Positions 20,965 through 33,600 of a stretch of 64,000 nt of DNA are shown one piece after another (position 1 is the first letter of the stretch; every line of letters begins with the position of its first letter). Position numbers and translations under genes: made by a program. The stretch is taken from the NCBI GenBank assembly GCA_026120035.1, contig JALRME010000014.1, positions 248,001 through 312,000 on the forward strand, written 5' to 3'. The DNA comes from Coleophoma eucalyptorum (taxonomy: Eukaryota; Ascomycota; Leotiomycetes; Helotiales; Dermateaceae). Under the pieces are notes generated by a model. That model was not told the DNA's origin. It made no database searches and worked only from the letters and a program-made list of their open reading frames with translations.

Positions 20965-21584
20965 ATGAACACCGCACGCGCAGCCATTCCTATTCTCCTG
21001 CGAGCCTCTCGATGTGCTAAGCCAATGGCTCCGAGGCCATTGCGAACGCCGAAGAAAGTCATCTATGGGTCCGCTCCCACCCCGATCCAAACGCAATCGA
21101 GGTTCTACTCCCAAGATTCCTCGGCAAGCAGATTATATTCTTTCGAAGAGGTATGACTTCCATGAGTTTGTAAGACGATGATATTAAGCCTTATACAGAT
21201 CAAGCAAGCGGTAGAACAACCAAGCCCTGATCGCGTCATAATTGGTATTACCAGCACCTCCATCGCAGTATGCAACTTGCTAATGTTGTGCTTACAGATG
21301 TCCGAGAACCATCAGAGCTTAACTCCACAGGACGAATCCCGTCAGCGATCTCGATACCAGTCGGATCGACACCCGATTCGTTTTTCATCAGTGAAGAAGA
21401 GTTCGAGGACAGGTTTGGTTATTCAAGACCCGGGACGGACAAGGAAGTTATCTTTTACTGCAAGGCCGGCGTGCGGAGCAGAGCTGCAGCAGAACTGGCT
21501 AGACAAGCTGGGTGGAAGAAGATTGGGGAGTACCCTGGGAGCTGGCTGGATTGGACGAAAAAGGGTGGCCCATCAGAAAATTAA
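20965..21584 (+). CDS. Mitochondrial single-domain rhodanese (thiosulfate sulfurtransferase)
   Basis: Three exons, 20965-21150, 21199-21244 and 21298-21584; 519 nt, 172 residues. The N-terminus (MNTARAAIPILLRASRCAKPM) is Arg/Ser/Ala-rich without acids, a good mitochondrial presequence. One rhodanese domain follows from SFEEIKQAVEQ, with the conserved DVREPSEL segment and the active-site loop CKAGVRS, whose Cys132 would carry the persulfide. The order ends with the usual GSWLDWTKKGG. It is closest in layout to yeast Rdl1/Rdl2-type proteins, which move sulfur between thiols; the physiological acceptor is not visible. Exon 2 is only 46 nt. The gene is convergent with YIP5 across 196 nt. Confidence 0.9.
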
Positions 21585-21780
21585 TAATCACCCAAGGACA
21601 TATCAATATAGCTGATGAAAACATCACAGTGCGCAGCAAAATGATATATTGGTCACAATACCCATAACCTAAAACATACACATAGAAAGCTTCTATTGGT
21701 ATAATGCAGGTTAATCCTTACACCAAAGCTTTTAAACCCCTCCCGTACTCCGAACCCTATCATACAAGTTCATGCATCAA

Positions 21781-22734
21781 TCAACTGCCTGTCTCTGGAG
21801 TCTTTTCCTTTGCAGCAGGACTGCCGTGGGCAAAGAAGAGTACTTTAATGGCAACAGAAAGAGCAGCATGAAGCACAACAACCAAAACAAGGAGAACCTT
21901 GCTGGTCTGCTTATCTGTGGCGCTGAGGACTGGATATAAATTCCTGAGCAAGAAAGCAACACTCAAACCAAACCCGACACCAACGAAAACCAAGTTCAAA
22001 ATTGTGATTGGCGACCAAGATATCAGAGCAACTGGAATCCAAATGAGGTTTGAATATCCGTACAAAGCCCAGCACTCGAGGAGATTGGCAGATTCGCTGC
22101 CGAAGTATTTCAAGGCTAAGAACAAGATGATGGGGATGAAGAGAGTGTAGCCATAAATGAGACCAGCAGCACCTGAAATAATTCGTTAGCTAGAAGTTGA
22201 ATTTGGATCCAAAAATATGCCACGTACCACTCAGCAAGGTGAAGTCGTATGCAAATGCCTGCTTGCCCGTCTCGGCCAAGTACTGGCTGATGGTTCCACC
22301 AATGAACAGGATGAAAACCACAGTTGTTGCAATCCAAAAGGGACCATACAAGTCTGGGTTTCCCTCAAGAACATCTAGGAAGTTTGCCCTTGGGTATAGC
22401 GCAGCCCAACATCTTGACAGCACGGAGCTAGTGTCAACATCGAAGAATTGCGCGTAGAACGAGAGCGTCCAGAGGAGTCGCTTAGATGACGAGCTTCCAG
22501 AGGTTGCTGGGGCAGGCAGACCGGACGAGTTGTTGCCAGGAAGCTTTCGGGCATTTGGTGTAGTGTCGGCGAAGTTCGAGGAGTGGAATTCGAGATCTTC
22601 TTGAAGGTCGGTATGGCCAAGATCTCCCTGTCGCGGACGTTAGCGGGGATTCAAGGGGGATGACGGAGAGATAAGTTTGAGAAGCTTACTTCCTCGTCGA
22701 CATCTACAACAACATCATAGCCAGCTCCAGACAT
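21781..22734 (-). CDS. YIP5: Yip1-domain membrane protein, YIP5/YIPF1-YIPF2-like
   Basis: Three exons, 22690-22734, 22228-22627, 21781-22172; 837 nt, 278 residues. The soluble N-terminus begins MSGAGYDVVVDVDEE and is Ser/Asp-rich. The Yip1 domain is recognisable from DLYGPFWIATTVVFIL, FDFTLLSG-like loop, GAAGLIYGYTLFIPI and CWALYGYSNLIWIPV, with five hydrophobic helices. The block order and the DLYGPFW motif match YIPF1/YIPF2 and yeast Yip5. The family acts in Golgi and endosomal membranes with Rab/Ypt GTPases. It is a distinct member from the YIP4-like gene at 7.4-8.4 kb, not a recent duplicate. Confidence 0.9.
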
Positions 22735-23060
22735 TTTAAAAAGTGTGTGGTTGTGGGAGCTGCAAATGTGAGGTTACTGACTGATTCCAGTCGGGAGCTC
22801 AAGATCCAGTATCCCGCGATTGAGCTTGGGGACACTTTGAGCTTAGACAACCAGTAAACGACTGGCCAATCATATTCTGACGTGCAAGCGCTCGGTAATG
22901 TCACATGACCACGACCTCAAGCGCGGTGCTTTGCAATATCAATTTATCGTATGCTTTCTTTTTTGTTCACCTGTTAATTGCTAGGGAATCGAATCCTGCG
23001 TTTTGTTGCGAGGCTTGAAAGATTAATTAAAAGGCTCAGTCTTGATGACGCGCGACCATC
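22735..23060. promoter_or_regulatory. Divergent promoter region, YIP5 / unknown gene
   Basis: A 326-nt gap between the divergent start codons of YIP5 and the 982-residue protein, so both promoters must lie within it. No specific site identified. Confidence 0.5.
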
Positions 23061-26060
23061 ATGAATATATGGCAGCGCGGCTTCTGGGTGCCCAAGACCA
23101 AGCCTCAGAGCAGTGTCGAAGCTTACAGGAGCACTATGCTGTGGCCAAGGAGACATAAAAGAACGAATTCTCGGAAGCATCTGAGCAGGATTCTACGTGG
23201 TACATATACTTTATAGTGGATTCTTGACATATTGGGCAAGTACTAACCAGTGAAAGCCCCTAGAGCATCAAAATTAGCTCAGCCCAAGTTGGAGCAGTTA
23301 TACGAGGATATATCGAAGCATCAATCCTCTGTTAACGTATACAACAACATGAGCAATGCTGCTCGGTCTGTTTATCTTGGTAGTGATATCCTGAACAAGA
23401 GCTTACAGGACTATCTCGAAATCGACACCAGTAGCTATGCCACTGAACTTCTCCAGCAGAGGAAGACAACTTTCCATGCTATGAATAAACAGTGCGAGGA
23501 TGATATTCAAAATATTTGCAAGGCATTGGCTGATCTCAACTCGGTGTACCAGGCGATTTTGACTAGAGAGTCTCTGCTTAATGGGGCCTCGATTCCGACT
23601 CATGAGCCAACTGAAAGACCCCCAAAAACTGAGCCTGTTCGTTCTCCCGATCCTGGTGGTATTTTGTTCTCTAGGCCAGCTACATTGTCTATAGAAGATC
23701 AAGGACCTGACAAAGTTGAAGGGCAAGAATCTGGCTCTCAAACTCGTGCAAAGAAGACTAAACGACCACTTCGAGCCCAACATTCTTGCCCGAAACCTGC
23801 CAAGGAACGTATCATAGAGCCAATGCCATGTGCTATTCAGGAAAAATACGAATCTGCTAAAAGTACGAGCTGTTCCTCTAACACCTCTCAGCAAAAGCCA
23901 ATCTCAGCAAGCTCTAGAAATGTCAGTCGGAATCGCATATTGGAAAGTAAGAAAATGGGAGTTCCAGAGGAGTTCTTGGTGATGGAATCAAAAATGAATA
24001 AGCTCTCAAGAAGTCAGCACCATGCTGTAAAGGCTAAAGCCTTTCACCTGCTCAGAATGAGGCTCATATTGCACGTCCAACGCAGAATATTCACCCACAA
24101 GCTTGAAGGGAAGGGCTTTAGCACTGTTTCTACCCTCCTAGCGTATTGGAACAAGACCATGAGTGGATATGAAAGACATGATGTTCGATTGTCTCCTGAA
24201 CTTTTTAAGCCCCTTGCCGAACAACTCCATGTTGCCCAAGAAATCATGGTTGCCTGTAGGAGGCCTCTGTCACGGACCATAGTGCAAATCAAGAAGTTAC
24301 AAGCTTTAATGGGTGCTAAGGCAAGAAAACATTCTAGAGGTCACTCATACCCCGAAAGCCATGATGGGCTACCTTATGCCTTCTCCGTGGACTCAAGACG
24401 TAGGGATTTGAGGGATCGATTTGGCGCATCTTATCTTGAAGCCGCAGAAGATTTGATGTGGAGGGAAGAAAAAGGAAGCGACAGCGTCCAGTCCAACCTT
24501 GGTTGTTTGAGAGATCGAGTGGAATTGATACCCGAAGACGTCTCCCTAACCATTCCTGATAAGAGAATTGCCAGGGTCTATTTGGAAGATATACTTAACA
24601 GATTGAAGAATTTTGAGGATCCAGTAAGAGAAGCTAGGGAGAAAACTGTGAAAGCTTTGGAATTTCTTGACTCCCAGGTGGGAGTTGGGTATCAAGCATC
24701 TGCAGAGTATGCAGCCTTGAATTTCCCGAAAGAGGAGGCCGCAATTCGTGAGGCCCGTGAAAAGGAAATCCCTCAGGATGATCAGGCACTCTTGAGTTAT
24801 ATTAGTGCTCAAACAAATGATAGAATAGGAGGAGAACCGAACAGTCCGGCTTTAAATATGTTTGTTGAAGATATAGGAGATGCAGTGCAGCATGAGACGA
24901 GGATATCCGCCAATCCTACAGCAGTTGATGAGGGGTCTCACTCTGGGAAGACTCTTGACATCATCGAAAATGAAAGAGGAGCTTATGATATGCACGTCCC
25001 GACGGTGAAGGCTCAGATAAAGTATCGGAAGAAGGAGCTGAAAAGACGGCGGAGACTTGCTACGCGGGCTCAAACTCGCCAAAAGAAAGCCACCGAACTC
25101 GTTCATGAAGAGCTTATCAAATCAGTTCACTCTAAGTCGGATTTGAGGCAAATTCCTCTTGAAGAAGCTTACGAAAACCATCAGAAGCAGGGAGCTGAGC
25201 AACATGTCGATATTTTGCAGAAAACCACGGGTTCTCCTGAGGAAGAGCTCATGGCTTTAGATATGATCAAGGATGTAGATTCCAATGCATTCCTACACCT
25301 GCGGGACCAAATACAAACAAAGACAGAAGGGACTGTCCAGGAGAGAGTGAAACCTACGGGAACCTTAATGCAAGACCACGTTCCTAGAGAAGAGAAGACT
25401 CACGCCAGCTTGCATAACACAGGCTCAGCAGCGGAAGCAGAGCTGGACGCCAAGTCTCAACTAAAACCTATATCAGAAGAGACAGACCTCGCAGTGGAAA
25501 TGATTAACAAATCCTCAATAACGATTGTGAATAAGGCTAAAGTGACACCGACACCACAAGAGCAGCAAGAAAATCTAAAGAAAGGACAAGCAAAGGCAGT
25601 GGAGCAGGGGGCGAAACTAGTAGGACCACTACCTAGCCAAGGCTACTTCTTCCAAAAGGCATGGGGTAACGGCCACCACGAAGTAGCGACACCTCTAGAA
25701 CGAATCTCGCCACCAACCATCGTGACATCTATAAGCAACCAAACAGAAGCATCCTCTAACCCTTCAATGCCCGGAACAGAACCCACAGAAACAGTTTCAA
25801 AGCCATGCAGAATCAGAAAAATAGAACAAACAGGGCCGATCTCCAACAACACCGAGTTTTTCTCCAGAGCGTGGGCTCTCCAAAAAATTGACAAACAATC
25901 TATGCCGACAGTAAGGCCGGCTTTTGTTAAGAAGACAGTGGGAAAACCAATGAAGAACAGGATCAGGGTAGTTCGAGAATCGAAAGGTGACGGACCACTT
26001 CCTGGCGCTGCTGCGCATTTCATAAAGCCGTGGTGGGGAGGTGGGAGTAAGAGGGATTAA
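23061..26060 (+). CDS. Large protein of unknown function with triple C-terminal GP..FF..W motif
   Basis: Two exons: 23061-23199 and 23251-26060, joined by a 51-nt intron (GTACAT ... CTAACCAG); 2949 nt, 982 residues. The long second exon has no ATG at its start, and the short first exon, beginning MNIWQRGFWVPK, joins it in phase. The N-terminal half includes helical, charged stretches (about residues 60-160 and 290-420). A basic coil near residues 635-675 is rich in Lys/Arg (YRKKELKRRRRLATRAQTRQ). The C-terminus has three copies of one motif, at residues 838 (GPLPSQGYFFQKAW), 908 (GPISNNTEFFSRAW) and 961 (GPLPGAAAHFIKPW). No signal peptide, membrane segment or enzyme motif is seen. I do not recognise the family. 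The repeated aromatic motif suggests a binding element used three times. Confidence 0.8.
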
Positions 26061-26763
26061 GTGTGTGTGTTTGGTGGCGGTTATATATTTGTACGAATAT
26101 GGATTTGGGTGCTGCGGTGTGTGATCTAGAGAAAGGATCGAGATGGGCGCATATTTTGTCCTGGATCTTTTGTCCTGGATCTGGTGTATGATGCACGAGG
26201 CTTTGAAAGGCTTATTATAAAAGCATTTGTATAGCGGAGGCGTAGGGACTTCTTAAATTTCAGTAACATATTGGGTATTGGGTATTGGGATTTGACATTG
26301 AAAGTGAAAAAAAAAGAGCTCTCAGACTCCAGGGCCAGGTGGGAACAGGTGGGAATAGGCTAGGTATACAATACAAAGTCTATCAATAAGAATTTGACAT
26401 GGCTGATGAAGACACAATATCCATTAGCTTCCTGCTCGTTCATTTCCTATCGGTACCTAATCTAGTCAGCAACTATTCTAATCAGAACACAATGCGCAAT
26501 TATTGTTTGAAGTTTATTTTTGACTCCCTCCAAGTGACCAGATCACCTTGTCATCATATGCATGCATACATATACGTTTTTTTCTACGTCTCATTCTGTC
26601 TTTGAAAGTGTTCAAGCTACCCATGTAGGTATATAGCAACTCACAAAGTCCACCCACACTAAACTTGTCACGCAAGCCTGACTCTTTGCCTATTCTCCAC
26701 TCTCTCAATACCACCGCAAAGGTCACCCTCATCAACAAATTCCGTACCATCTCTGAAACTTGT
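26061..26763. other. Convergent 3' region with short tandem repeats
   Basis: About 700 nt between the unknown gene and eIF5B. It holds a 14-nt tandem duplication at 26154-26181 (unit TTTTGTCCTGGATC), a heptamer ATTGGGT repeated near 26269-26290, and a duplicated AGGTGGGAA near 26337-26357. No gene seen. Confidence 0.6.
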
Positions 26764-29700
26764 TCAAGGAATATCAAAGAGCGGCTTCAGCTTCTTAATC
26801 AGATTCCACTCGTCGTTAGTAACCTCAGATCTATAGTAGTCCTTGAGACAGTCGATACTTGGACGCGAGATGAGCGAGTAGAGCGTATCTTTCTCGTCAA
26901 GTTGTCTGCCGTACATAGGTTGGTGACCACCCATCTCGATCTTGACGGCAACAGATGCTTGGCCAGGTTTGGCAGCCCCTTGGATTTGTTTGTGTTCGCG
27001 TTGAATGCTTGTACTATTTGAATGTTAGTTTGTAGAAATATTTATATGTTCAAATAGAACTTACACTCTGCCCAAACTGACAATCTCCTTGACACCCGTG
27101 ACAGCGTTCTGTCGGACTGCTGCAATTGGTGTGTGCATTCTGAGTTGACCAGCTTCAACATCAACACCAACCAGAATAGGATTCGACTTCATGAAGACAC
27201 CGACGGTCTTGAGAACACAAGGGAAAACAGCAAGCAGCTTAGACTCTTCCTTCTTCTTCTCGAGAATTTCGGCCATGTGCTTGGTAAAAGCGTCGAAGAG
27301 ATGGTAAATGATATCAGCAGTGAAGATCTTAATGCCCTGCTCCTCAGCATACTGTTGAGCTTCTTTGTCAACCTTAACATCGAAGCAGAGCATGACTGCA
27401 TATTCCTTGTTCTTTTCCAACATGGTACCGCAGTTCATGACATCACGCTTGAAGACTGGTCCAATTCCGACATTTGCTACGGGAATTTTGGATACCTTCA
27501 AGAAGTCCAAGAGAGCCTCGAGAGATCCAAGAGTTGAGGCTTGCACAGTGACACCGCGACCAGATTTTTCCACTCTGCTGAACAAAGCACCAAGATCGGA
27601 TTCAACTTCCATCTCGATATCGGACTCATCATCATCTGGACCAACGACCATCAATCTGGAACCAGCAATGGCACCTTCCAGGTTTGGCGCACTGATCTTA
27701 ACACCGAGAGCCGCCTTGACCTCCTTGTTGTGCACATATGCAGACTTGAGGCGGAGTTCCTTGAGCGGAGCTGGTGTCAGAAGTGCTCGAATATTCGTTG
27801 AAATAGCACCGTCTACACCACAAAGGACAATGCGATCACCTTCGCGGAGAATACCGTTAGAGAGGATAACATCAATAGTCATTCCAAAACCTTCGATCGC
27901 CTTAACTTCCAGGACTGTACACTGGACTTCGCTCAAGTACATCAGCGATCCAGTCATTCTCTCTTGAGTGAGTTGAATGATCAACTTCAACATATCTGGA
28001 ATGCCCTCGCCGGTATGCGCTGATGTTGGAACCAAGGAGACATTTTTGGACATCGACTTGTTCTCGTAGAATAACTCGGCATTGAACCCTTGTTCCATAA
28101 AAGCCAGCTTGGTGTCTGACAGACGCTTCGCGAACTCGTTCTGGACACCCTTGTTTTGAAGAGCCAGACTCTCACGGAATCCATTGTTGTCCACTTTCTT
28201 CCAGCCGTAGAGACGATCGATCTTGTTCAAAGCGACAATGAACGGTGTCTTTCTATCTCGAAGAAGTTTCATCGACTCAAGGGTCTGGGGTTCAAGACCG
28301 TGCATGATATCGACAACAAGAATAGCAATGTTACAGAGCGATGAACCACGAGATCGGAGATTAGAGAAAGATTCGTGACCTGGAGTATCAATGACAAGCA
28401 AACCGGGAACTTTAAATTCAAAGCTGTTGTCTCGGTTGACGACAGCTGTCTTAGTTTTGATAGCATCCACTGGAAAGTAAGTGGCACCGATCTGTTGAGT
28501 GATACCACCTGCTTCACCTTCCTGGACGTTGGTCTGCCGAATCTTGTCCAGAAGCTTAGTCTTTCCAGTATCGACGTGTCCGAGAATACAGCAGATAGGA
28601 GATCGCAAGTTGTCCTTTGATCGAGCAGCCATTGCAGCTTCGTGGGCTTTCTCTCTCCTCTCGGCTGCCTCCTTCTTGCGTTGTGCAGCAGCAGCTTGTG
28701 CTGCGGTAGCCTCTTCATCATCAGATGACTCTTCCTCTTCGGAATCCTCCTCAGAATCTGAGTTTTCTTCTTCCTTCGGTCGAGAGGGCAAGGAGGTTTT
28801 GGCCTCAGATTTCTTTGCTTCAGCCTTCTCGCGCTCCTCTTCGGAATCAGCGTCCCAACTTTCCTTAACATCGTCATCAGACTCAGCTGCGGCAACTTCC
28901 CAATCATCCAACTCGCTATCTTCAGCTTCCTTTGCCTTTGCTGCAGCCTCAGCAGCTTCTTTTTCAGCCTTTGCAGCGACTTCTGCAGCTATTCTTTCTG
29001 CTTCCAGCCTGGCACGCTCGGCAGCTTCAGCAAGAGCCTTCTCTTCCTCGGCTTTGATCTCTTCTGGGTTCTTCTTTCCGCTCTTCTTCTTTCTGTAGTC
29101 ATTTGCGGACTTCTTCTTTTCACCGGCCCCTTCAAGACCCGCAACCTTCACACCAGCTGCTAGCTGTTGCTTCAATTTCATTTCTCGCTTGAGCTTCTCT
29201 TCTCTTTGCGCCTTTGTCATGAATGTACCATCTTTCTTCTGTTGCTCAATCTTCTCCCTCTCTTTTTGCTTCTTCAGTGCCTTAGCCTCCTCTCTCTTCC
29301 TCTCTTCCTCAGCTTCCCTTCGCTCTTCTTCCTCGATACGGGCCTTCTCTTCAGCCGCCCTTCGAGCTGCCTCCTCTTGTCGTTGCCTTAGAGCTTCCTG
29401 TTCCTTCTGTAACTTCAAGAGAGCTGGTGACAGCTTCTTTGCCTTACCGCCCGCGGCAGGTTTTGCGGCAGGTGCAGAGGCTATTTCGACCGTAGCTTGT
29501 TCAACTGCCTTCGCAGGCTCAGCAGCTTTTGCGGCAGGTGCTGAGGTCTTCTTCTTTGCGGCCTATGTGCAAGTGATTAGTAACATGGTACCACAACAGG
29601 TATCTGGATTTGCATACGTTCTCCTTCTTACGCTGCTTCTCACGCTCCTTCTTCAGCTTCTCCTTCTCTTTCTTGGTCAACATTTTGCCGTCCGCTCCCT

Positions 29701-30064
29701 TCTCATCGTCATCGCCTTCGTCTTCTTGAGCAGCCGCTGGCTTCTTTCCCTTGCCCTTCTTCTCGGGTAAAGCAAACTCGTCTTCTATCGACGCCTCGAC
29801 CGGCGCTTGGAAGGCATCTTGCCCCTCTGCGGCGGGATCTTCGCCCTCGACGAAGTCTTGTTGCTTTGCCTTATTCTTCTTTTGCTTCTTTCGCATCATG
29901 GCCATCAGGCCGCCGGCTGGGAACTCATCTTCTGGGTCTGCCTCCGCTGGGGCATCGTTCGTCTCTGGTTCTACCGCAGCTGCTGGAGCCGCTGCCTCTG
30001 GGGTCTCTCCAAGCTCTGCCTCCCAGTCGTCATTCTTCTTATTATTCTTCTTCTTTGGCGCCAT
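26764..30064 (-). CDS. FUN12: Translation initiation factor eIF5B (IF2-type GTPase)
   Basis: Three exons, 29618-30064, 27065-29562 and 26764-27013; 3195 nt, 1064 residues. The N-terminal third is the usual Lys/Glu/Ala-rich low-complexity region, starting [14 protein letters not shown]. The GTPase domain has G1 GHVDTGKT, G2 [11 protein letters not shown]3 DTPGHESF, G4 NKID and G5 SAHTGEG, all intact. The beta-barrel domains II and IV follow, and the C-terminal exon ends [13 protein letters not shown], the helix that contacts eIF1A. The protein catalyses joining of the 60S subunit to the 48S complex at the start codon. Length is close to that of other fungal eIF5B proteins. The opposite strand carries long Ser/Leu-rich shadow frames caused by the Lys/Glu codons. 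Confidence 0.97.
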
Positions 30065-30640
30065 TTCGTACTGGTTGCTGGCGAAATATAAAACCTCTGT
30101 GGCGGCTGATGGATTTTGGTAAAAAGTGTGTGCGGGGTCTTTGTGCTCTGTGCAAGGTCACGGTGCTTCGCTGATCCTCTACGTGAGTGAAAAAATAATC
30201 AGGATGAGGGACACACAAATGAATGCTGGCCCTGTAAACCCCGAAAAAAAAGAGGCTTGAAGAATGACGTGCAGGATGTTTGCCGTCTGCGTCCGTAGAG
30301 TCGCAGAGTTCAGTGAATTGGTGGTGGGCAAAGAAATAGTGGGTGCTGGTCGTTCAGTGGGGTCGGCGATATGATGCTGAAATCCGAAGCGCCATTAAGC
30401 GAGTAAACACCCCTGCTTGCCTTGCCTCTTAGGCTTCCGCGGCAACAGTAGGGACGGGAAGCTCAAAGGGTCGCAGTAATACTAAGAAACAATGCCTTTT
30501 TGTAACTCACCCTGACTCATCTCTGATCCTAAGTACCCATATAGTTTCTACGACATTTTTACTTCAGTGCTTCAATTCGGCAGCATTACCATTATAACTA
30601 CCTATGCGTATATCTTCCGGTAATTTAACGTGATCCGGTC
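30065..30640. promoter_or_regulatory. eIF5B upstream region
   Basis: A 576-nt gap between the eIF5B start and the 3' end of the MMS1-like gene, both on the reverse strand. It must hold the eIF5B promoter. No other feature is seen. Confidence 0.5.
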
Positions 30641-33600
30641 TCACAGCACTGGCCTGAGATAAAATTCCAAGTCTAAATACGCCTGAGCAATGTATGCTTG
30701 CTGTGAAGCATTCTTCTCCAGCTTCCCACCATGCAGCTCCTGAAGCAGTTCCACAAACCTATCAAACACCGGCATTGTATGCTCTTCCTGTACACTTTCC
30801 AGCAGCTCTTCCAATCTTCGTTCTTCTATGCATCGCTTAAGGATGTCGCCGTCTATATGCATTCTGGTTTTCGGATTCAGTGTCGGCTCAACGGCAAGAT
30901 CAAGCTCGTATGTAAATTGACATATCGCAGGGGATCTGATGCTTAGGTTGAGTATGAATCGAAGAAAACGCCATGCCGCAACTCCAAGAATGGTGAAGTG
31001 GCTAAGAGATCCATCAATAGCCAAGCCAAATATCTCGGCATGGGTTTTTGATGTGGGAATGAGATCAAAATTTTCATAAATGAGGCCGGTCGAAGCTGTT
31101 GTCCTTTCCTGTCTCGCCGCTGATATCGGCCATAGTGCATCCCATATTGGACGGCATCTGCCTACTCGGAATCTTTGCACCGAGTGTTGCATTTCGGCTT
31201 CAAAAACCGTATCCAGAGTGTCTGCCTTTGTATTCCGCGTTGCCCACAATCCCGTCACCGATGCATCGGAGTCAGATATCAAGCTCAATTGTGGGTCTAG
31301 GCCGACCTCCAAGTGATGTAAACCAGCACGCTGATTTTCATCAAAATGTGTAGGAACAATCTGGGTCACGCCTTGATCTGATTGAATTTTCAAAACCTCC
31401 AGAGAGTGACCAGTGGTCATAGCATAGACATGCCCATTCTCATAAGTGAGACATCGCGCAGGTGAAGAGAGACTGTAAGAGGCAACTCGCTTGAACCTCT
31501 TCTCGACAAGGTCTAAGGTATCGCAACAGAGGGTAGTACCAGAGCAATAGAAAAGCCCTTCTGGAAAGCCTGTGACCGCGCATACCTGTTCATCGTGTCT
31601 GAACTTATATCGCGTGCGAAAGCGAATCTTGGATCGTACCCTTGACGTTTCATTCTCGGATATGTCCTTGTCGTATGAAATGAGCAGAACTCTGCCACTA
31701 CTCGTAGTGACCACCAGATATTTCCAGATGGCACCATCTTTCATGAATGCCCAGTCTAAGAGGCCAAGTATCGTTTCCCCTTCCTTACCCAAACCAGACA
31801 CATATTGTACAGCTGCGCCAGATTTGTCCACGGGCTCTGATAGATCGACGCCTGTCTCTGGATCGATAAACAAAAGTGTTGTTTTCTTGTCCACTATAGC
31901 CGCGACAATAAGAAGCCCTAGATCTTGAGAGTATAAGATTCTTTTTGGAGTACCTCCAATGGCTAAGCGTCGGGGGATCGGTTTTGACTGAGGGCTCAGC
32001 CGTGCTAGTATAAGCTCGCTTCCAGCGACAACAAGCATATTGCCACCTTCGCTATGTCCGAATGTGTCTGGGAGCCTGGCCACTGATACCCCTTCAGGCT
32101 GTGGTATTGTAGGGTTAAGGGCATCGGTCATCCAGATCTGGTCTATGCGCTGATAAGCCGGCGTTTTCATGAGCGTGTCTCCTTGTTGGCATGTCCTAGG
32201 GGTGAACGAATAAATACCAGCATCGCAACTTGCGAAGTAAGCCTCCCTTGAGCTCGTATGTTCATCTTTGGTAATGATCACTGAGGTAGCTCCCAGCCTT
32301 TGAAACCGAGCTCCAACAAGCTGGAGTGAGTTGCTGACGTCGGCATAGAGAGTAATAAGGAAGCCATTACGTGTTCCGCATAAAATTGTAATAATGCTTG
32401 AAGAACTGTCGGGTATAGCTAAGCTGATTACTGCATCAGAATTGGAACCCGTTTCTGCAGCTGGAATCCGTAACGTGTGCGCCACATCACCACTGGCAGG
32501 CTGGAAAGTAATTTCCATGAAGGATCCAACCGACGTAGCGAATACAACGCAGAGCACTTGGCTTATCCAACACGTTGCAATACTATATATTTGGGATGGC
32601 ACATCTAAAAGTACCCGAGCATTGGCGTTGTTCAAATCAGAGCCGCCTGGGTTTGAACTGAGGGTATGGTCATTGCGATATGTAATTAAATGAATCCTGT
32701 TGGTGGTGTTACTACTGGTAGTGAACAAGACTAAACCTTCGGATATCACTGCATGCTCTATCAAAGCAGAAAACTCAAGGAGTGCTGGTCCTTCATAGAT
32801 GTGACTATTCTCATTCATTAGCCATCCATGTACTTTCTCTTATCACTGCTCCCTCTGGCAATACTTACTGGTTCGTCCCACTCATAACGACAATGGACTT
32901 TTCGGTAACCTGTATTTTCCATGTACCAAATGCTTTCGCTGAGATTGTCCTGTTTCCAAGGTCAAAAGGTGTTTCACTTTGATCGATTGCTTCAGCATCG
33001 ACGGCATCGTTCGATAGCTTGACTATTGCTGAGAAATTGCCAAAAGATAGGAGAAATAGCAACCCATTATCAGCGATTGGAGTATCAACAGGCGACAAGA
33101 CCCAGGCATTCAGTATTGGAGTGCCATATGGAATGACTGCACCAATACTTGCTTCTAAGCCAAATCTTAATTCTGTGATGGCACCACCCATGCCCGTCCC
33201 ACTGCAAACAAAGATTCGATCACGTTTTGGAAGAAGGGTGTTATGCTGGGAGGGCTCATCAAAGTGGCGATCTTGACTTTGGGCAGTAGTGATAAAGTCG
33301 ATTGATGGAGACCAGTTCGGTACTCCTTCGTTAAACATTGGACTGGCCCGCGCTAAGACCTGTTTCGACAGTCAGTAAAAGCCTCCGACCAGACTTATTT
33401 AAAGAATATCACAACAGTCCCGTGACAGATATGAGCAAGCAAAAATTATAAACGTACGAGGTAAGTTCCTCCATTACATGCATCACCACTTGTCATAAGA
33501 AGATCTCCGCCTTTGAAGGGTTCAACAACCTTCTGGTATTCCAAACTTGCAAAAGCAGGACTTATACTACAGTCAAATTGTCCAACGGTCATATCTGCGT

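Noticed and set aside
20574..21062. 162-codon reverse frame overlapping the rhodanese start
   Set aside because: The forward strand has a spliced rhodanese with presequence and active site; the reverse frame has no such support.
23250..26060. Start of the unknown gene at the GTG at 23250
   Set aside because: GTG is not a usual start here; a short upstream exon with ATG joins it in the correct phase.
27365..29770. Long forward-strand frames rich in Ser and Leu at 27365-29770
   Set aside because: They lie opposite the Lys/Glu-rich N-terminus and GTPase domain of eIF5B and read only its complement; the reverse strand has a complete family match.
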